Shown piece after piece: positions 45,626-53,110 of a stretch of DNA of 64,000 nucleotides (its first letter is position 1; every line of letters starts with the position of its first letter). Location of the stretch: positions 62,001-126,000 of the forward strand of contig NZ_JACOFR010000020.1 of NCBI RefSeq assembly GCF_019455385.1, written 5' to 3'. Under the pieces are notes generated by a model that worked only from the letters and a program-made list of their open reading frames with translations, was not told the origin of the DNA and did not search any database. Source of the DNA: Bradyrhizobium sp. BR 10289. GTDB lineage: Bacteria > Pseudomonadota > Alphaproteobacteria > Rhizobiales > Xanthobacteraceae. The translations under genes and the position numbers were made by a program.

Positions 45626-45702
45626 TGGTCGGGGCAGCTGGATTCGAACCAACGACCTGCAGTACCCAAAACTGCCGCGCTACCAGGCTGCGCTATACCC
45701 CG
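45626..45702 (-). tRNA. tRNA-Pro (anticodon TGG), CCA encoded
   Basis: On the minus strand CGGGGTA pairs with TGCCCCG; anticodon stem GCAGT/ACTGC around TTTGGGT gives anticodon TGG; T arm contains GGTTCGAATCC; discriminator A and genomic CCA. Confidence 0.95.
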
Positions 45703-45816
45703 AATGTCCGGCGAGCCCCGTCGATACACGCTTCCAAAGGCGCCAGCAAGCTCCTCCAGCTCGCCGGAAAACCTTCCAAAAGGTCGACGAAAGGGCCGTG
45801 TTCCGGCCAAACCGGC

Positions 45817-46302
45817 TTATTTGCTGCCGAACAGCGGGTGGCCGACGCGGTCGCCGGGGCGGATACCGTATTTCTGCGCCGTGCCCGCCACCACCTCGAG
45901 GACGGCCCGCGCCGGCCCCTTGGACGAGATGATCTTGGTCGACATCGGCTCGGTATTTTCCGCGATGCGCAGGATACGGCCGTCGGCACGGATGAAGATC
46001 ATGTCGAGCGAGACATAGGTGTTCTTCATCCACATCGACACCTCCTGCTCGGGATTGAAGTCGAACAGCATGCCTTTGCCGTCCGCGAGCTCCTTCCGGT
46101 ACATCAGGCCGGTCTGCTTCTCCTCCTCCGTGGTCGCGATCTCCACCGAAAACACCTGCACGCCGTTTTTCGTGACGATCTCGAGCGGCTGGAAGTTGGC
46201 GGCGCCGACGGGCGCGCTGGCAACGGTCAGGCCGGCAATGACGAGGACGGCGGCAAGCCAGCTCCGGGCAAAGCACCAGGCGGCCGATCGATTGAAATCC
46301 AT
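45817..46302 (-). CDS. DUF192 family exported protein
   Basis: 161 aa. A hydrophobic N-terminal segment (AAWCFARSWLAAVLVIAGLTVASAPVGAA) is a signal peptide or anchor. The DUF192 fold follows: FSVEIATTEEEKQTGLMYRKELADGKGMLFDFNPEQEVSMWMKNTYVSLDMIFI and AVLEVVAGTAQKYGIRPGDRV. A GTG nine bases upstream is an alternative start. DUF192 proteins are widespread, of unknown biochemical role. Confidence 0.88.
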   Translation of the reverse strand: MDFNRSAAWCFARSWLAAVLVIAGLTVASAPVGAANFQPLEIVTKNGVQVFSVEIATTEEEKQTGLMYRKELADGKGMLFDFNPEQEVSMWMKNTYVSLDMIFIRADGRILRIAENTEPMSTKIISSKGPARAVLEVVAGTAQKYGIRPGDRVGHPLFGSK

Positions 46303-46418
46303 TGGGGGCACTCGAGGCGTGGGAACGAAACAGTCCTACGCGGCGACTGCCGGAAAAGCCAGTGGCGCGCTGGCTGGCCGGCGCGCCACTGCTCACGATT
46401 GCGGGATTTGGAGAGCCG

Positions 46419-47051
46419 CTAGTGCGACTGCAGGCCCGGCGATCCGGTCTCGGGATGGATCTCGGCTGCCATCATGCCCTTGGAGCCCGGCCCGAAGCGG
46501 ACCAGCACATACTGGCCGGGGCGCAGCTCGGTCATGCCGAAGCGGCGCAGGGTCTCCATGTGCACGAAGATGTCGGGGGTGCCCTCGCCGCAGGTCAGGA
46601 AGCCGAAGCCGCGCAGCCGGTTGAACCATTTGACCTGGGCCCGCTCCAGCCCGCTGGTCGGGGTGACCGTGACGTGGGTGCGCGGCGGCAGCATCTGGGC
46701 CGGATGGATCGCGGTCGACTCGTCCATCGAGACCACGCGGAAGGCCTGGTACCCCTTGGCGCGCTGGATGCACTCGACGACGATGCGGGCCCCCTCGTAC
46801 GCGGTCTGGAAGCCGTCGCGCCTAAGCACGGTAACGTGCAGGAGCACGTCGGGCCAGCCATTGTCGGGAACGATGAAGCCGTAGCCCTTTGAGGCGTCGA
46901 ACCATTTGATGACGCCGTGAACCTCGACGAGGTTGGCGCTGCCCTCCCCCAGCCCGGTGAAGGGACTGAGCGCGCTATCGCGACCGCCGCCGTGTTCGCC
47001 GACTGCGGGAACTCCGACCTTCTTGGACTCAAATCCGTCCGACGACCCCAT
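46419..47051 (-). CDS. Protein with two cold-shock domains
   Basis: 210 aa. An N-terminal extension of about 45 residues is followed by cold-shock domain 1 (VHGVIKWFDASKGYGFIVPDNGWPDVLLHVTVLRR) and domain 2 (AQVKWFNRLRGFGFLTCGEGTPDIFVHMETLRR), both with the RNP1 (KGYGFI / RGFGFL) and RNP2 motifs; domain 2 is followed by a short tail. Alphaproteobacteria often carry such double-CSD proteins that bind nucleic acid. Frame is open upstream via TTG/GTG codons; the ATG at 47051 is chosen. Confidence 0.9.
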   Translation of the reverse strand: MGSSDGFESKKVGVPAVGEHGGGRDSALSPFTGLGEGSANLVEVHGVIKWFDASKGYGFIVPDNGWPDVLLHVTVLRRDGFQTAYEGARIVVECIQRAKGYQAFRVVSMDESTAIHPAQMLPPRTHVTVTPTSGLERAQVKWFNRLRGFGFLTCGEGTPDIFVHMETLRRFGMTELRPGQYVLVRFGPGSKGMMAAEIHPETGSPGLQSH

Positions 47052-47249
47052 AACCCCGGACCCCACACTGCCATGCAACCCGCCACATTGGCGGCGCTCG
47101 AATCACGCGTCTTAAGAGAATGTTCTCACTTCGACGCGACGCGAATCTTTCGACTCAAAAGATAACACTCCCGGTTGCGAGGCATAGACAAAAAAGAGAT
47201 TCGTCGGAACCTATGAACAGCTTGCACAGCCGCGAATCAAATTAACGCC

Positions 47250-48011
47250 TCAATTGCCGACAAAGGGTCCGAGCGTTTCGCCGATGTCGTGGCGGATGAC
47301 GAGATCGGCGATGTCGTCCTGCTCGGTCGGCTCGCGATTGATGATCACCAAACGTGCACCTGCGTTCTTCGCCATCATCGGAAATCCCGCCGCGGGCCAC
47401 ACCACGAGCGAGGAACCGATCGCGATGAAGAGGTCGCAATGCTGCGACAGCTCGGTTGCGCGCTGCATTTCCTCCTCCGGCATCATCTGACCGAATGAAA
47501 TCGTCGCAGTCTTCACCGGCTCGTCGCACACAGTGCAGTTCGGCGCGGCGCCGTCTGCGTCGAAGCGGCGCTTCACCCAGTCGAGCGGATAGGCCTGCCC
47601 ACATCCGATGCACTTCGCGTAAGTTGTATTCCCATGAAGTTCAATTACGTGCTCGGCGGCAAAGCCCGAGGCTTGGTGCAGATTGTCGATGTTCTGGGTG
47701 ATGATCGCTGGAATCTTGCCGGCGCGGTAGAGCGATGCCAGCGCGCGATGGCCGCGGCCGGGCTTTGCCGCCGCAAATACCTCCTCCATCGCAAAGCGGC
47801 GGCGCCAGGATTCGTCGCGCGCTTCCTGGCTGGCGACGAACTCGCCGAACTCGATCGGCCGGTAGCGCGTCCAAATTCCACCCGGCGAGCGGAAGTCAGG
47901 GATGCCGCATTCGGTCGAGATGCCGGCGCCGGTGAACGGCACGATCGTCCTGGCTTCCGCGATCATGTCGCCGAGACGCTCGACGCCGCTGCGCAGATCC
48001 GATGCAATCAT
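47250..48011 (-). CDS. cobB: NAD-dependent protein deacylase (sirtuin)
   Basis: 253 aa Sir2-family enzyme that removes acetyl or acyl groups from lysines with NAD+. FTGAGISTECGIPDFRSPGGIW (NAD site), TQNIDNLHQASG, HGN with the catalytic His, and zinc cysteines CIGC / CTVC are all present. The symbol cobB reflects the bacterial sirtuin family; the protein's own targets are unknown. Confidence 0.9.
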   Translation of the reverse strand: MIASDLRSGVERLGDMIAEARTIVPFTGAGISTECGIPDFRSPGGIWTRYRPIEFGEFVASQEARDESWRRRFAMEEVFAAAKPGRGHRALASLYRAGKIPAIITQNIDNLHQASGFAAEHVIELHGNTTYAKCIGCGQAYPLDWVKRRFDADGAAPNCTVCDEPVKTATISFGQMMPEEEMQRATELSQHCDLFIAIGSSLVVWPAAGFPMMAKNAGARLVIINREPTEQDDIADLVIRHDIGETLGPFVGN

Positions 48012-48281
48012 GGGCGGCCTCCCGATCTGAATCGCGCGCTAGCTGCGTCGCGCGCAAGCGGCAAGATTGTTGACGCTCTTATCCACCGCCACGAGAATGC
48101 GAAGCAAGACAATGTCGGCAATTTTTTCCGATCTTCGCTTATCACAATCCTGCAATGCCTCCTCCCCATTGACGCCCCAATCAGAAGCGCCAATGCATGT
48201 GTTGACGCGACTCAACGTGATTGCGGCGGCAGTGCTTGAGTTCAAATGTGGACACATACTCAGGTGTAGAGGGGATTTGAG

Positions 48282-48446
48282 ATGACCGAAGACGAGGAAC
48301 GCAAGATCCGCGAACGCGAAGAGATCGCCGCCCGTGTCGCCGCTTTTCGTGCGACGCAGGAAAAATTCAAGCGCGAGCGCGAAGAGTATTTCGTGTCGAC
48401 ACTGGACAATGCCCGCAAGGTGGAACGGCCCTCGCTCTGGCCGTAA
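48282..48446 (+). CDS. Small charged helical protein
   Basis: 54 aa, MTEDEERKIREREEIAARVAAFRATQEKFKREREEYFVSTLDNARKVERPSLWP. A single amphipathic helix rich in Glu/Arg, consistent with a coiled coil. Reads clean from ATG to TAA and is followed after 25 bases by a strong terminator. Not in usual gene sets because of size; coding use of codons supports it. Confidence 0.6.
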   Translation: MTEDEERKIREREEIAARVAAFRATQEKFKREREEYFVSTLDNARKVERPSLWP

Positions 48447-48470
48447 GACAGGTCCGATCGGCCCGCACGA

Positions 48471-48501
48471 AAAAAGCCCGGAGCAACGCTCCGGGCTTTT
48501 C
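48471..48501. terminator. Bidirectional intrinsic terminator
   Basis: AGCCCGGAGC-AAC-GCTCCGGGCT, flanked by AAAA on the left and TTTT on the right; serves the 48282 gene on the plus strand and the 48515 gene on the minus strand. Confidence 0.88.
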
Positions 48502-48514
48502 GTTTGGCCAATGC

Positions 48515-48802
48515 TTACCAGTGACGGTAGTAATGGTGCCGGTAGTACGGCCCGCCACCGTAATAAGCGTAGGGCCCGGGTCCGTAATAATAGCCGGGGC
48601 CGTCATAGTAGCCGTAGCCCGGGCCGTAATAGCCGTACGGATGCGACGCGGCGATCGCGCCCGCCGTGATCGCGCCGGCAGCAAGGCCAAATGCCAGGCC
48701 CGGGCCGATGCCGCGACCGCGCGCCTCGGCCGGCGCAGGTGCCGCAACCGCGGTCACGCCGACGGCGGCGATTGTGGCCAGAACAGCGAGTGTCTTCTTC
48801 AT
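48515..48802 (-). CDS. Small exported Gly/Tyr-rich protein
   Basis: 95 aa. Signal peptide MKKTLAVLATIAAVGVTAVAAPAPAEA, then a hydrophobic Gly/Ala stretch (GIGPGLAFGLAAGAITAGAIAAS) and a tail of GYYGPGYGYYDGPGYYYGPGPYAYY repeats ending HHYYRHW. This Tyr/Gly design is common in rhizobial envelope proteins. AAGGAGGAGAG lies just upstream of the ATG, an unusually strong ribosome-binding site. Confidence 0.75.
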   Translation of the reverse strand: MKKTLAVLATIAAVGVTAVAAPAPAEARGRGIGPGLAFGLAAGAITAGAIAASHPYGYYGPGYGYYDGPGYYYGPGPYAYYGGGPYYRHHYYRHW

Positions 48803-48978
48803 GACTCTCCTCCTTCACATCTGGCGAGACAACGCCCCTCGCCTGCGATGGTTGCGCGCGGAATGGAACCGCAGGCCTTCAAAAAAAGTCACGGGTCGAT
48901 GGAACGAAAGCGCGCCGGCCGGATTGGACTTGCGAGTGCGGAGCCTCCGCTATCCGGTAGAGGTGACAGCACGCAAAG

Positions 48979-49014
48979 CCCCGCCAGCATCCTCCGCGAT
49001 GCTGGCGGGGTTTT
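48979..49014 (+). terminator. Strong terminator without a matching gene
   Basis: CCCCGCCAGCATC, a six-base loop, GATGCTGGCGGGG and TTTT: 13 perfect pairs. No plus-strand gene ends within 500 bases upstream of it (48446 has its own terminator). Confidence 0.65.
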
Positions 49015-49085
49015 CAGTTTCGCCAAAGCAAATGGCAGCAAGCATCGATGGCTGCCAACGGGGCGGAAGACGCGAGGAGGAAAGA

Positions 49086-49316
49086 TTGCCGATATCCGCT
49101 CTGCTGGCACGAATCCGCCGGCTCGTGCCCAAATCTGACGATGCGCATTACGACGAGATCGTTCGCAATTTTGGTGTCGGCGCGCTGCGCCCGCCGCCGA
49201 CGCCGATGAGCGATGGCGAGCTGGCGCAGGCCATCGCCGAGTTCCTCAAGGAGGCGCCGTCGAGCAACTCCGTCGCCGCCCTCGGCCGCCGGCTCGATCC
49301 CTCCTCGCCGCTGTGA
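49086..49316 (+). CDS. Hypothetical 76-aa protein with TTG start
   Basis: Start TTG at 49086 preceded by GAGGAGG eight bases upstream, an excellent ribosome-binding site, so the TTG is favoured over ATGs further up. The product (LPISALLARIRRLVPKSDDAHYDEIVRNFGVG...) has no known domain; two helices are likely and the C-terminus is Pro/Ser rich. Confidence 0.55.
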   Translation: MPISALLARIRRLVPKSDDAHYDEIVRNFGVGALRPPPTPMSDGELAQAIAEFLKEAPSSNSVAALGRRLDPSSPL

Positions 49317-49425
49317 CGCCGCGGCCTGCAATCAGATGGGAACTCTCCGACGCTCCGGAACGGCTGCCGCGCACGCACGTTGAATGCGTCCGTGATGCAA
49401 GGAAGACGTGCAAGGAAGATCCGCG

Positions 49426-49551
49426 ATGCCTGCCTGGCTCGAAGTTCTGCTCAACCTGTCCGGCTATGCCGGCTTCGTCGCGCTCGCGAGCCGTGGCGCG
49501 TCGCAAGCTGATGAGTCCGCGGCCAGTCGGATCTGCGGCGAGGAGTCTTAA
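49426..49551 (+). CDS. Possible 41-aa membrane microprotein
   Basis: MPAWLEVLLNLSGYAGFVAL, then ASRGASQADESAASRICGEES: one short hydrophobic helix and a polar tail. AAGGAAGATCC lies before the ATG. Its TAA overlaps, in antiparallel register, the TAA of the minus-strand gene (shared TTAA). Confidence 0.5.
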   Translation: MPAWLEVLLNLSGYAGFVALASRGASQADESAASRICGEES

Positions 49552-49745
49552 TTGGCGTGCGGCGCCTGGCCGGCCGTGCGAACCAGCCGGTCCGCCTTGA
49601 CCGCGACACGCGTGTCCTCTGCTTGCGGCCGCAGCGAGAAGCTGATCACCACGAAAGCGAGACAGAAAAGCGTGCCGACCACGGCGACCCGCCGGTAGGT
49701 GTGGCGATCGCCTTGGTAAAAGGACAGTTCTGAAAAAGGTGTCAT
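49548..49745 (-). CDS. Small single-pass membrane protein
   Basis: 65 aa from MTPFSELSFYQGDRHTYRR, then one helix VAVVGTLFCLAFVVISFSL and a tail RPQAEDTRVAVKADRLVRTAGQAPHAN. N-in topology likely. Convergent with a microprotein; the two stop codons overlap in TTAA. Family unknown. Confidence 0.65.
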   Translation of the reverse strand: MTPFSELSFYQGDRHTYRRVAVVGTLFCLAFVVISFSLRPQAEDTRVAVKADRLVRTAGQAPHAN

Positions 49746-50278
49746 GGCAAAAGCTGCTTCTTGGCAAAGTCGTTCTTGTCGTTGCAAGAACACCTACGCC
49801 AGGCGGCAGCCCGCGCAACACGATTGGGCTTTTAACCTAACCGAATAGGGTTAGCGGCTTCCGTGCAGGCTTTGGTTAGGAATTTGGATCCCGGCGCGCC
49901 GCTTCGGCATGCCGCGAAAGCTGAGGCTGCGATGGCCGGCGTGATACGGCGGTGACGGCGTTCGCCGGCCGGCTTTGTTCCAGCTTCGCCCGCCTTTCGT
50001 TCCAAAAGAACGAATCGGAATCGACGAAATCGGCGCGGCGCATCTGTTAACAAATCATTTGCATGCAAACGAAGGCGGAGATCGGACCACGCGCGTGATC
50101 ACATCGCACCGTCGGAGCGCGATCGTCGCGGCGGCAGTTTGGGTAACGACGACCGGAGAGCGGGGCCGTGCGTGGACTTACGGATGCCGCGCCGATGTCC
50201 CGCATCGACACAGAAGCCACGGCCTGTTCTGCATACGACTCCATTTCGTTCACAAGGAACGAATCGGAGTCGGGAAAA
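49746..50278. other. About 530 bp non-coding, holding two hairpin repeats
   Basis: No credible gene. Contains copies 3 and 4 of the 78-nt repeat (49977 and 50226) 171 bases apart. Open frames here lack ribosome-binding sites and run through the repeats. Confidence 0.55.
49977..50054 (+). repeat. 78-nt hairpin repeat, copy 3
   Basis: Begins GTTCCAGCTTCG and ends TGTTAACAAA. The core TTTCGTTC-CAAAA-GAACGAATC forms a hairpin. Aligns with the other three copies over all 78 positions without gaps. Confidence 0.7.
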
Positions 50279-50303
50279 TCAGCGCGCAGCGAGTCCTAAT
50301 GAT
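50226..50303 (+). repeat. 78-nt hairpin repeat, copy 4
   Basis: Begins GTTCTGCATACGACTCC and ends TCCTAATGAT. Stem of 16 positions, CGACTCCATTTCGTTC against GAACGAATCGGAGTCG, with two mismatches and loop ACAAG; the best hairpin of the four. It overlaps the 3' end of the minus-strand gene at 50279. Confidence 0.72.
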
Positions 50304-50479
50304 GGGTGAAGATGCGCGCGCGTCTCGCCGGCAGCAGACATTTTCGGCGGCACGAATTTCTCCGGCGGCAGGAATTTCGAGACGACCGCGGACACGATGA
50401 CGATCTCGCGGCACGGGTCACATCGAAAACTGTTGATCGAGCTGGCCGTCATCGGGCGCGTGCATTGCGGGCATGTCAT
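50279..50479 (-). CDS. Small zinc-ribbon-like protein
   Basis: 66 aa: MTCPQCTRPMTASSINSFRC then DPCREIVIVSAVVSKFLPPEK. Two CxxC pairs (CPQC ... CDPC) form a likely zinc ribbon. Its stop codon is formed by the repeat at its 3' end, so the C-terminal residues may have been altered by repeat insertion. ATG at 50479. Confidence 0.55.
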   Translation of the reverse strand: MTCPQCTRPMTASSINSFRCDPCREIVIVSAVVSKFLPPEKFVPPKMSAAGETRAHLHPSLGLAAR

Positions 50480-50672
50480 GCTGCGCGAACGCGGATGGAC
50501 GACGTTGGTTCCTAAGCTCTCACGGACAAACACATGCGGGGCTGCAAGGGCGCGCACGACGACCGCCTCCCGATCGACCATGCCGCTCCGCTGAAGCGAA
50601 GCGGCGGGCGCGCACTCCAAACAACATCGCGCCCGCCGTTGCCGCGTGCCACCGATCTTCGCCGGCCGCCCG

Positions 50673-50810
50673 TCAAGCCGCCTTCTTCGCTTTGCCCTTC
50701 TCGGAAAAGCATTCCAGAATCTGGATGCGCAGCTCTTCGGCGGCCGGCCCTTCGACCTTCCTGAGCTCGTTCCAGAGCCTGATCACTTCGCGCTGTTTCT
50801 CGATAGTCAT
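50673..50810 (-). CDS. Small helical protein, putative LexA-box gene A
   Basis: 45 aa: MTIEKQREVIRLWNELRKVE then GPAAEELRIQILECFSEKGKAKKAA. Two helices with a basic tail. GGAGGTGAC lies directly before the ATG, a near-perfect ribosome-binding site, which decides the start. Its promoter carries a GAAC-N7-GAAC box. No domain recognised. Confidence 0.7.
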   Translation of the reverse strand: MTIEKQREVIRLWNELRKVEGPAAEELRIQILECFSEKGKAKKAA

Positions 50811-50831
50811 GAGTCACCTCCGGGATGACCC

Positions 50832-50860
50832 ATAGGAACAAAGTGAGAACAAAAAGTCCA
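50832..50860 (-). promoter_or_regulatory. Promoter with LexA-type box for gene A
   Basis: On the minus strand: -35 TGGACT, 17-base spacer, -10 TCCTAT. Inside and at the end of the spacer is GTTC-N7-GTTC (plus-strand coordinates 50836-50850, GAAC-N7-GAAC), the alphaproteobacterial LexA operator. The same design is found at 53392 and 56095. Confidence 0.7.
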
Positions 50861-50955
50861 GCCCCCAGCGCACGATTTCAGGGCAAATCGTCTTGAACCT
50901 TTTGGGCTGCGCACGGACTCATGGTGGCTGGGGATTTCAGCGCCCAGTCAATCTG

Positions 50956-51008
50956 GCAGCGCCGCCGGTGGACGAACATACTCCGTCACCGCGGCGCGGT
51001 TGCTTTTT
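50956..51008 (+). terminator. Large plus-strand terminator hairpin
   Basis: GCAGCGCCGCCGGTG pairs imperfectly with CACCGCGGCGCGGTTGC around a 16-base loop, then TTTTT. It could end a small RNA from 50865 onwards. Confidence 0.6.
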
Positions 51009-51080
51009 GGATCTTCAACCTTAAGTTAGAGCCACGGCTGACGGCCAGGCGCTGAAATCACATCGCCGTCAGTTTGGAAA

Positions 51081-51106
51081 GCCCCGTGCGCGAGCGCGGG
51101 GTTTTC
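51081..51106 (+). terminator. Plus-strand terminator with GNRA loop
   Basis: CCCCGTGC-GCGA-GCGCGGGG then TTTT. Eight pairs, including one G-T wobble. No open gene precedes it on this strand. Confidence 0.65.
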
Positions 51107-51231
51107 TCTTGTCCGAGACCGCGATGAACCTTTTCGAGTCCGGCGCGTCTCATTGTTGAAGCTTCCCCCAAAGCTTCCCCATCAAAAGGATCCCCCCATC
51201 GGAAAGCCCCGCTCCCCCCAGGCGGGGTTTT
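51107..51231 (+). ncRNA. Candidate C-rich small RNA
   Basis: Segment between two plus-strand terminators. It contains repeated single-stranded-looking C-rich motifs (GCTTCCCCC, GCTTCCCC, ATCCCCCC) like the anti-Shine-Dalgarno loops of alphaproteobacterial small RNAs, and ends in CCCCGC/GCGGGG + TTTT. No promoter identified. Confidence 0.35.
51205..51231 (+). terminator. Plus-strand terminator of the candidate small RNA
   Basis: CCCCGC, nine-base loop, GCGGGG, TTTT. Confidence 0.65.
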
Positions 51232-51251
51232 CGCTTTTGGCAGGCCAACGC

Positions 51252-51286
51252 AAAAACCCCGCTCCGAAGCGATCGGAACGGGGTTT
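51252..51286 (-). terminator. Terminator of the HU gene
   Basis: Minus strand: CCCCGTTCCGA-loop-TCGGAGCGGGG then TTTTT; about 50 bases after the HU stop. Confidence 0.85.
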
Positions 51287-51337
51287 GGCACGCTCAACAC
51301 AAAAGCGCGCGATGGTCTGGATCAGACCGCGTCCTTG

Positions 51338-51634
51338 TCAGACCGCGTCCTTGGCGACCTTCAGCGGCGAGGCCTTCACCGACTTGCTGGCGGGCTTGGC
51401 CGCGAACTGCATCGGCTCCTTGGTGAAGGGATTGATGCCCATGCGGGCTTCGGTGGCCGGCTTGTTCACGACCGACATCTTCACGAAACCGGGAATAACG
51501 AACTCGCCGGATTCGTTGAGCTCCTTGTAGCCGACCGTCGCCATGTACTCGATGACCGACTTCACGTCGTTCTTCGCGAGCTGCGTGCCCTCGGCAATCG
51601 CCTCGATCAATTGTGTCTTCGTCATCTTCGCCAT
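51338..51634 (-). CDS. HU-family DNA-binding protein
   Basis: 98 aa nucleoid-associated protein: MTKTQLIEAIAEGTQLAKNDVKSVIEYMATVGYKELNESGEFVIPGFVKMSVVNKPATEARMGINPFTKEPMQFAAKPASKSVKASPLKVAKDAV. The family's GINPxT loop that intercalates DNA is visible. Compared with canonical HU the GxF..R arm is modified (VIPGFVKMSVVNKPATEARMGI), a common rhizobial HU-like variant. Confidence 0.9.
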   Translation of the reverse strand: MAKMTKTQLIEAIAEGTQLAKNDVKSVIEYMATVGYKELNESGEFVIPGFVKMSVVNKPATEARMGINPFTKEPMQFAAKPASKSVKASPLKVAKDAV

Positions 51635-51972
51635 GTCTGGAATCCTTTTGTGCCAGCGAGCAAATTCTGCTCAGGACGCGGCTGAACCACGCAGCGCACC
51701 GCCGATTCATGCCTGCTGTCATGAAGTCACGGGGCTTAGAACCCATCGAGGCCCAAAACACAAGCCGCGGCCAGCGCGGGTTCCGCTCATTTATCCCCAG
51801 GCCGCAGCAGCGATCGGGCTTGAGTTGGCCGCGGAATTGACGGGTGCACGCGCGCCCTCGCCCATCCCGTCACCTCACCGTGAAACTTGTGACTGGAGCT
51901 GCGCTGTTCAGACTTCAGTAACCCAACCCCGCCAAGCTCGCCTCAGTATCGTTGCGTTGGAGTATCCTGACA

Positions 51973-52275
51973 GTGCTGGATTTTAACGAGCTGCGTGAAC
52001 TCGCAGCGGATGTTCGCGTGTTCGTCGACCTTGCCGAGGACAAGGCGGAAGCGCTGCGCGCCGTCATCGCCGCCTATGACGTCGTGCTTGCGATCTTTCC
52101 CTCGCAGGAGGGCATGGGCCTTCACGTCATCAAGGGCAAAGAGGTGCTGGACAGGATCGCGACGTCGCGCACCCATGCGATGTACAGCCACACCGCGATC
52201 GCAGTTCCCGACCTGCAACACGCACAAGCGCTCAAGCTTCTGACGGCGCCTGCCGAACAGCGCATGGCGGCCTAG
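51973..52275 (+). CDS. Hypothetical 100-aa protein
   Basis: Product VLDFNELRELAADVRVFVDLAEDKAEALRAVIAAYDVVLAIFPSQEGMGLHVIKGKEVLDRIATSRTHAMYSHTAIAVPDLQHAQALKLLTAPAEQRMAA. Reads like a small alpha/beta protein, ATYPICAL of any family I know. GTG at 51973 has GGAG ten bases before it; TTG at 51952 is the alternative. Function unknown. Confidence 0.55.
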   Translation: MLDFNELRELAADVRVFVDLAEDKAEALRAVIAAYDVVLAIFPSQEGMGLHVIKGKEVLDRIATSRTHAMYSHTAIAVPDLQHAQALKLLTAPAEQRMAA

Positions 52276-52354
52276 ATTCTTCTCTCGCACGTCCCCGTTT
52301 AGGAACGTCACGTCTGCGCTCCGGTTGGTCCACGCAACCAACCAGGAGTTTGAG

Positions 52355-52621
52355 ATGAAGAAGTTGATCATTGCGACCGCCGCACTCGGCCTGATGTGCG
52401 GCGCCGCCTTCGCGCAGAACCAGACCGGTCCCGCGCCGCAGTCCGACAACATGCAGAAGCCCGGCATGAACAAGATGGACAGGGGCTCGACGACAACGGG
52501 CACGACCGGCATGAGCAATGACGGCACGAGCCGGAGCGGAACCGTCAGGCCCGATGCATCCGGCCAGGGCGGCTCGGGCCCCGGCAGCGACCAGGGCGGC
52601 ACGAAGGCCCGCATGAAGTAG
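52355..52621 (+). CDS. Small exported low-complexity protein
   Basis: 88 aa: signal peptide MKKLIIATAALGLMCGAAFA, then a Gly/Ser/Thr/Asn-rich, probably unstructured tail (SDNMQKPGMNKMDRGSTTTGTTGMSND...). AGGAG precedes the ATG by eight bases. Similar in feel to the MXKDX protein at 24240; unknown function. Confidence 0.75.
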   Translation: MKKLIIATAALGLMCGAAFAQNQTGPAPQSDNMQKPGMNKMDRGSTTTGTTGMSNDGTSRSGTVRPDASGQGGSGPGSDQGGTKARMK

Positions 52622-52797
52622 ACCACACTCGTGCACGACGTGCTTCCGGCCGCGCCGCGCCCCATAAGCCGGCGCGGTCACTTCGTCTACTTTAGTTCCC
52701 TACGTCTGCAACGCCGGTGCACAGGAACCGCAGCGAAGAGGCATGGGAACGCTCACCGCTCGCATGCGTTGCCTCTTCATCAGAGAGGGAGATCATC

Positions 52798-52974
52798 ATG
52801 AGCGTTGAAGGCAAGGCCAAGGAAGCAGCGGGCTACGTCAAGGAAGAGCTGTACGAGCACGGCAAGTCCCCCGAGAGCCAGAAGAAGGCCCAGGAGGGCC
52901 GTGACCTCCGCAACGAAGGCCGCGTCGAAGACGGCAAGCCGCCGAAGACGACGAAGCCCGGCACCGGTCACTGA
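52798..52974 (+). CDS. Small CsbD-like stress protein (tentative)
   Basis: 58 aa: MSVEGKAKEAAGYVKEELYE then HGKSPESQKKAQEGRDLRNEGR. The first 20 residues share the KAKEAAG pattern of CsbD proteins, but the rest differs, so the assignment is weak. A GAGGGAG site lies upstream, and a terminator 28 bases after the stop. Confidence 0.5.
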   Translation: MSVEGKAKEAAGYVKEELYEHGKSPESQKKAQEGRDLRNEGRVEDGKPPKTTKPGTGH

Positions 52975-53002
52975 CCGCGATTCCGAAAATCAAGCGCGCG
53001 AA

Positions 53003-53035
53003 AGCCGTTCCTGGCAAATGTCAGGGACGGCTTTT
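53003..53035. terminator. Intrinsic terminator between convergent small genes
   Basis: AGCCGTTCCTG, eight-base loop, CAGGGACGGCT, TTTT on the plus strand; A/T tract on the other side is weaker, so it mainly serves the 52798 gene. Confidence 0.75.
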
Positions 53036-53110
53036 GGCGTTCGGCTGCGGAGCCAAGTCCCGCCGATGTCGACGGTGGAAGACAGAGATAGCCGACTGCA
53101 ATCGGTCCGC

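Noticed and set aside
45595..46422. 275-aa plus-strand frame across tRNA-Pro and DUF192
   Set aside because: Runs through the tRNA and antisense to the DUF192 gene.
49998..50251. GTTC...GAAC pairs inside repeat copies 3 and 4 as LexA boxes
   Set aside because: They are inverted with a five-base spacing, part of the repeat hairpin; the LexA site needs direct GTTC repeats seven bases apart.
51058..51300. 80-aa minus-strand frame over the terminator field
   Set aside because: It would have to pass through three strong hairpins and shows no ribosome-binding site; the C-rich small-RNA reading is favoured.
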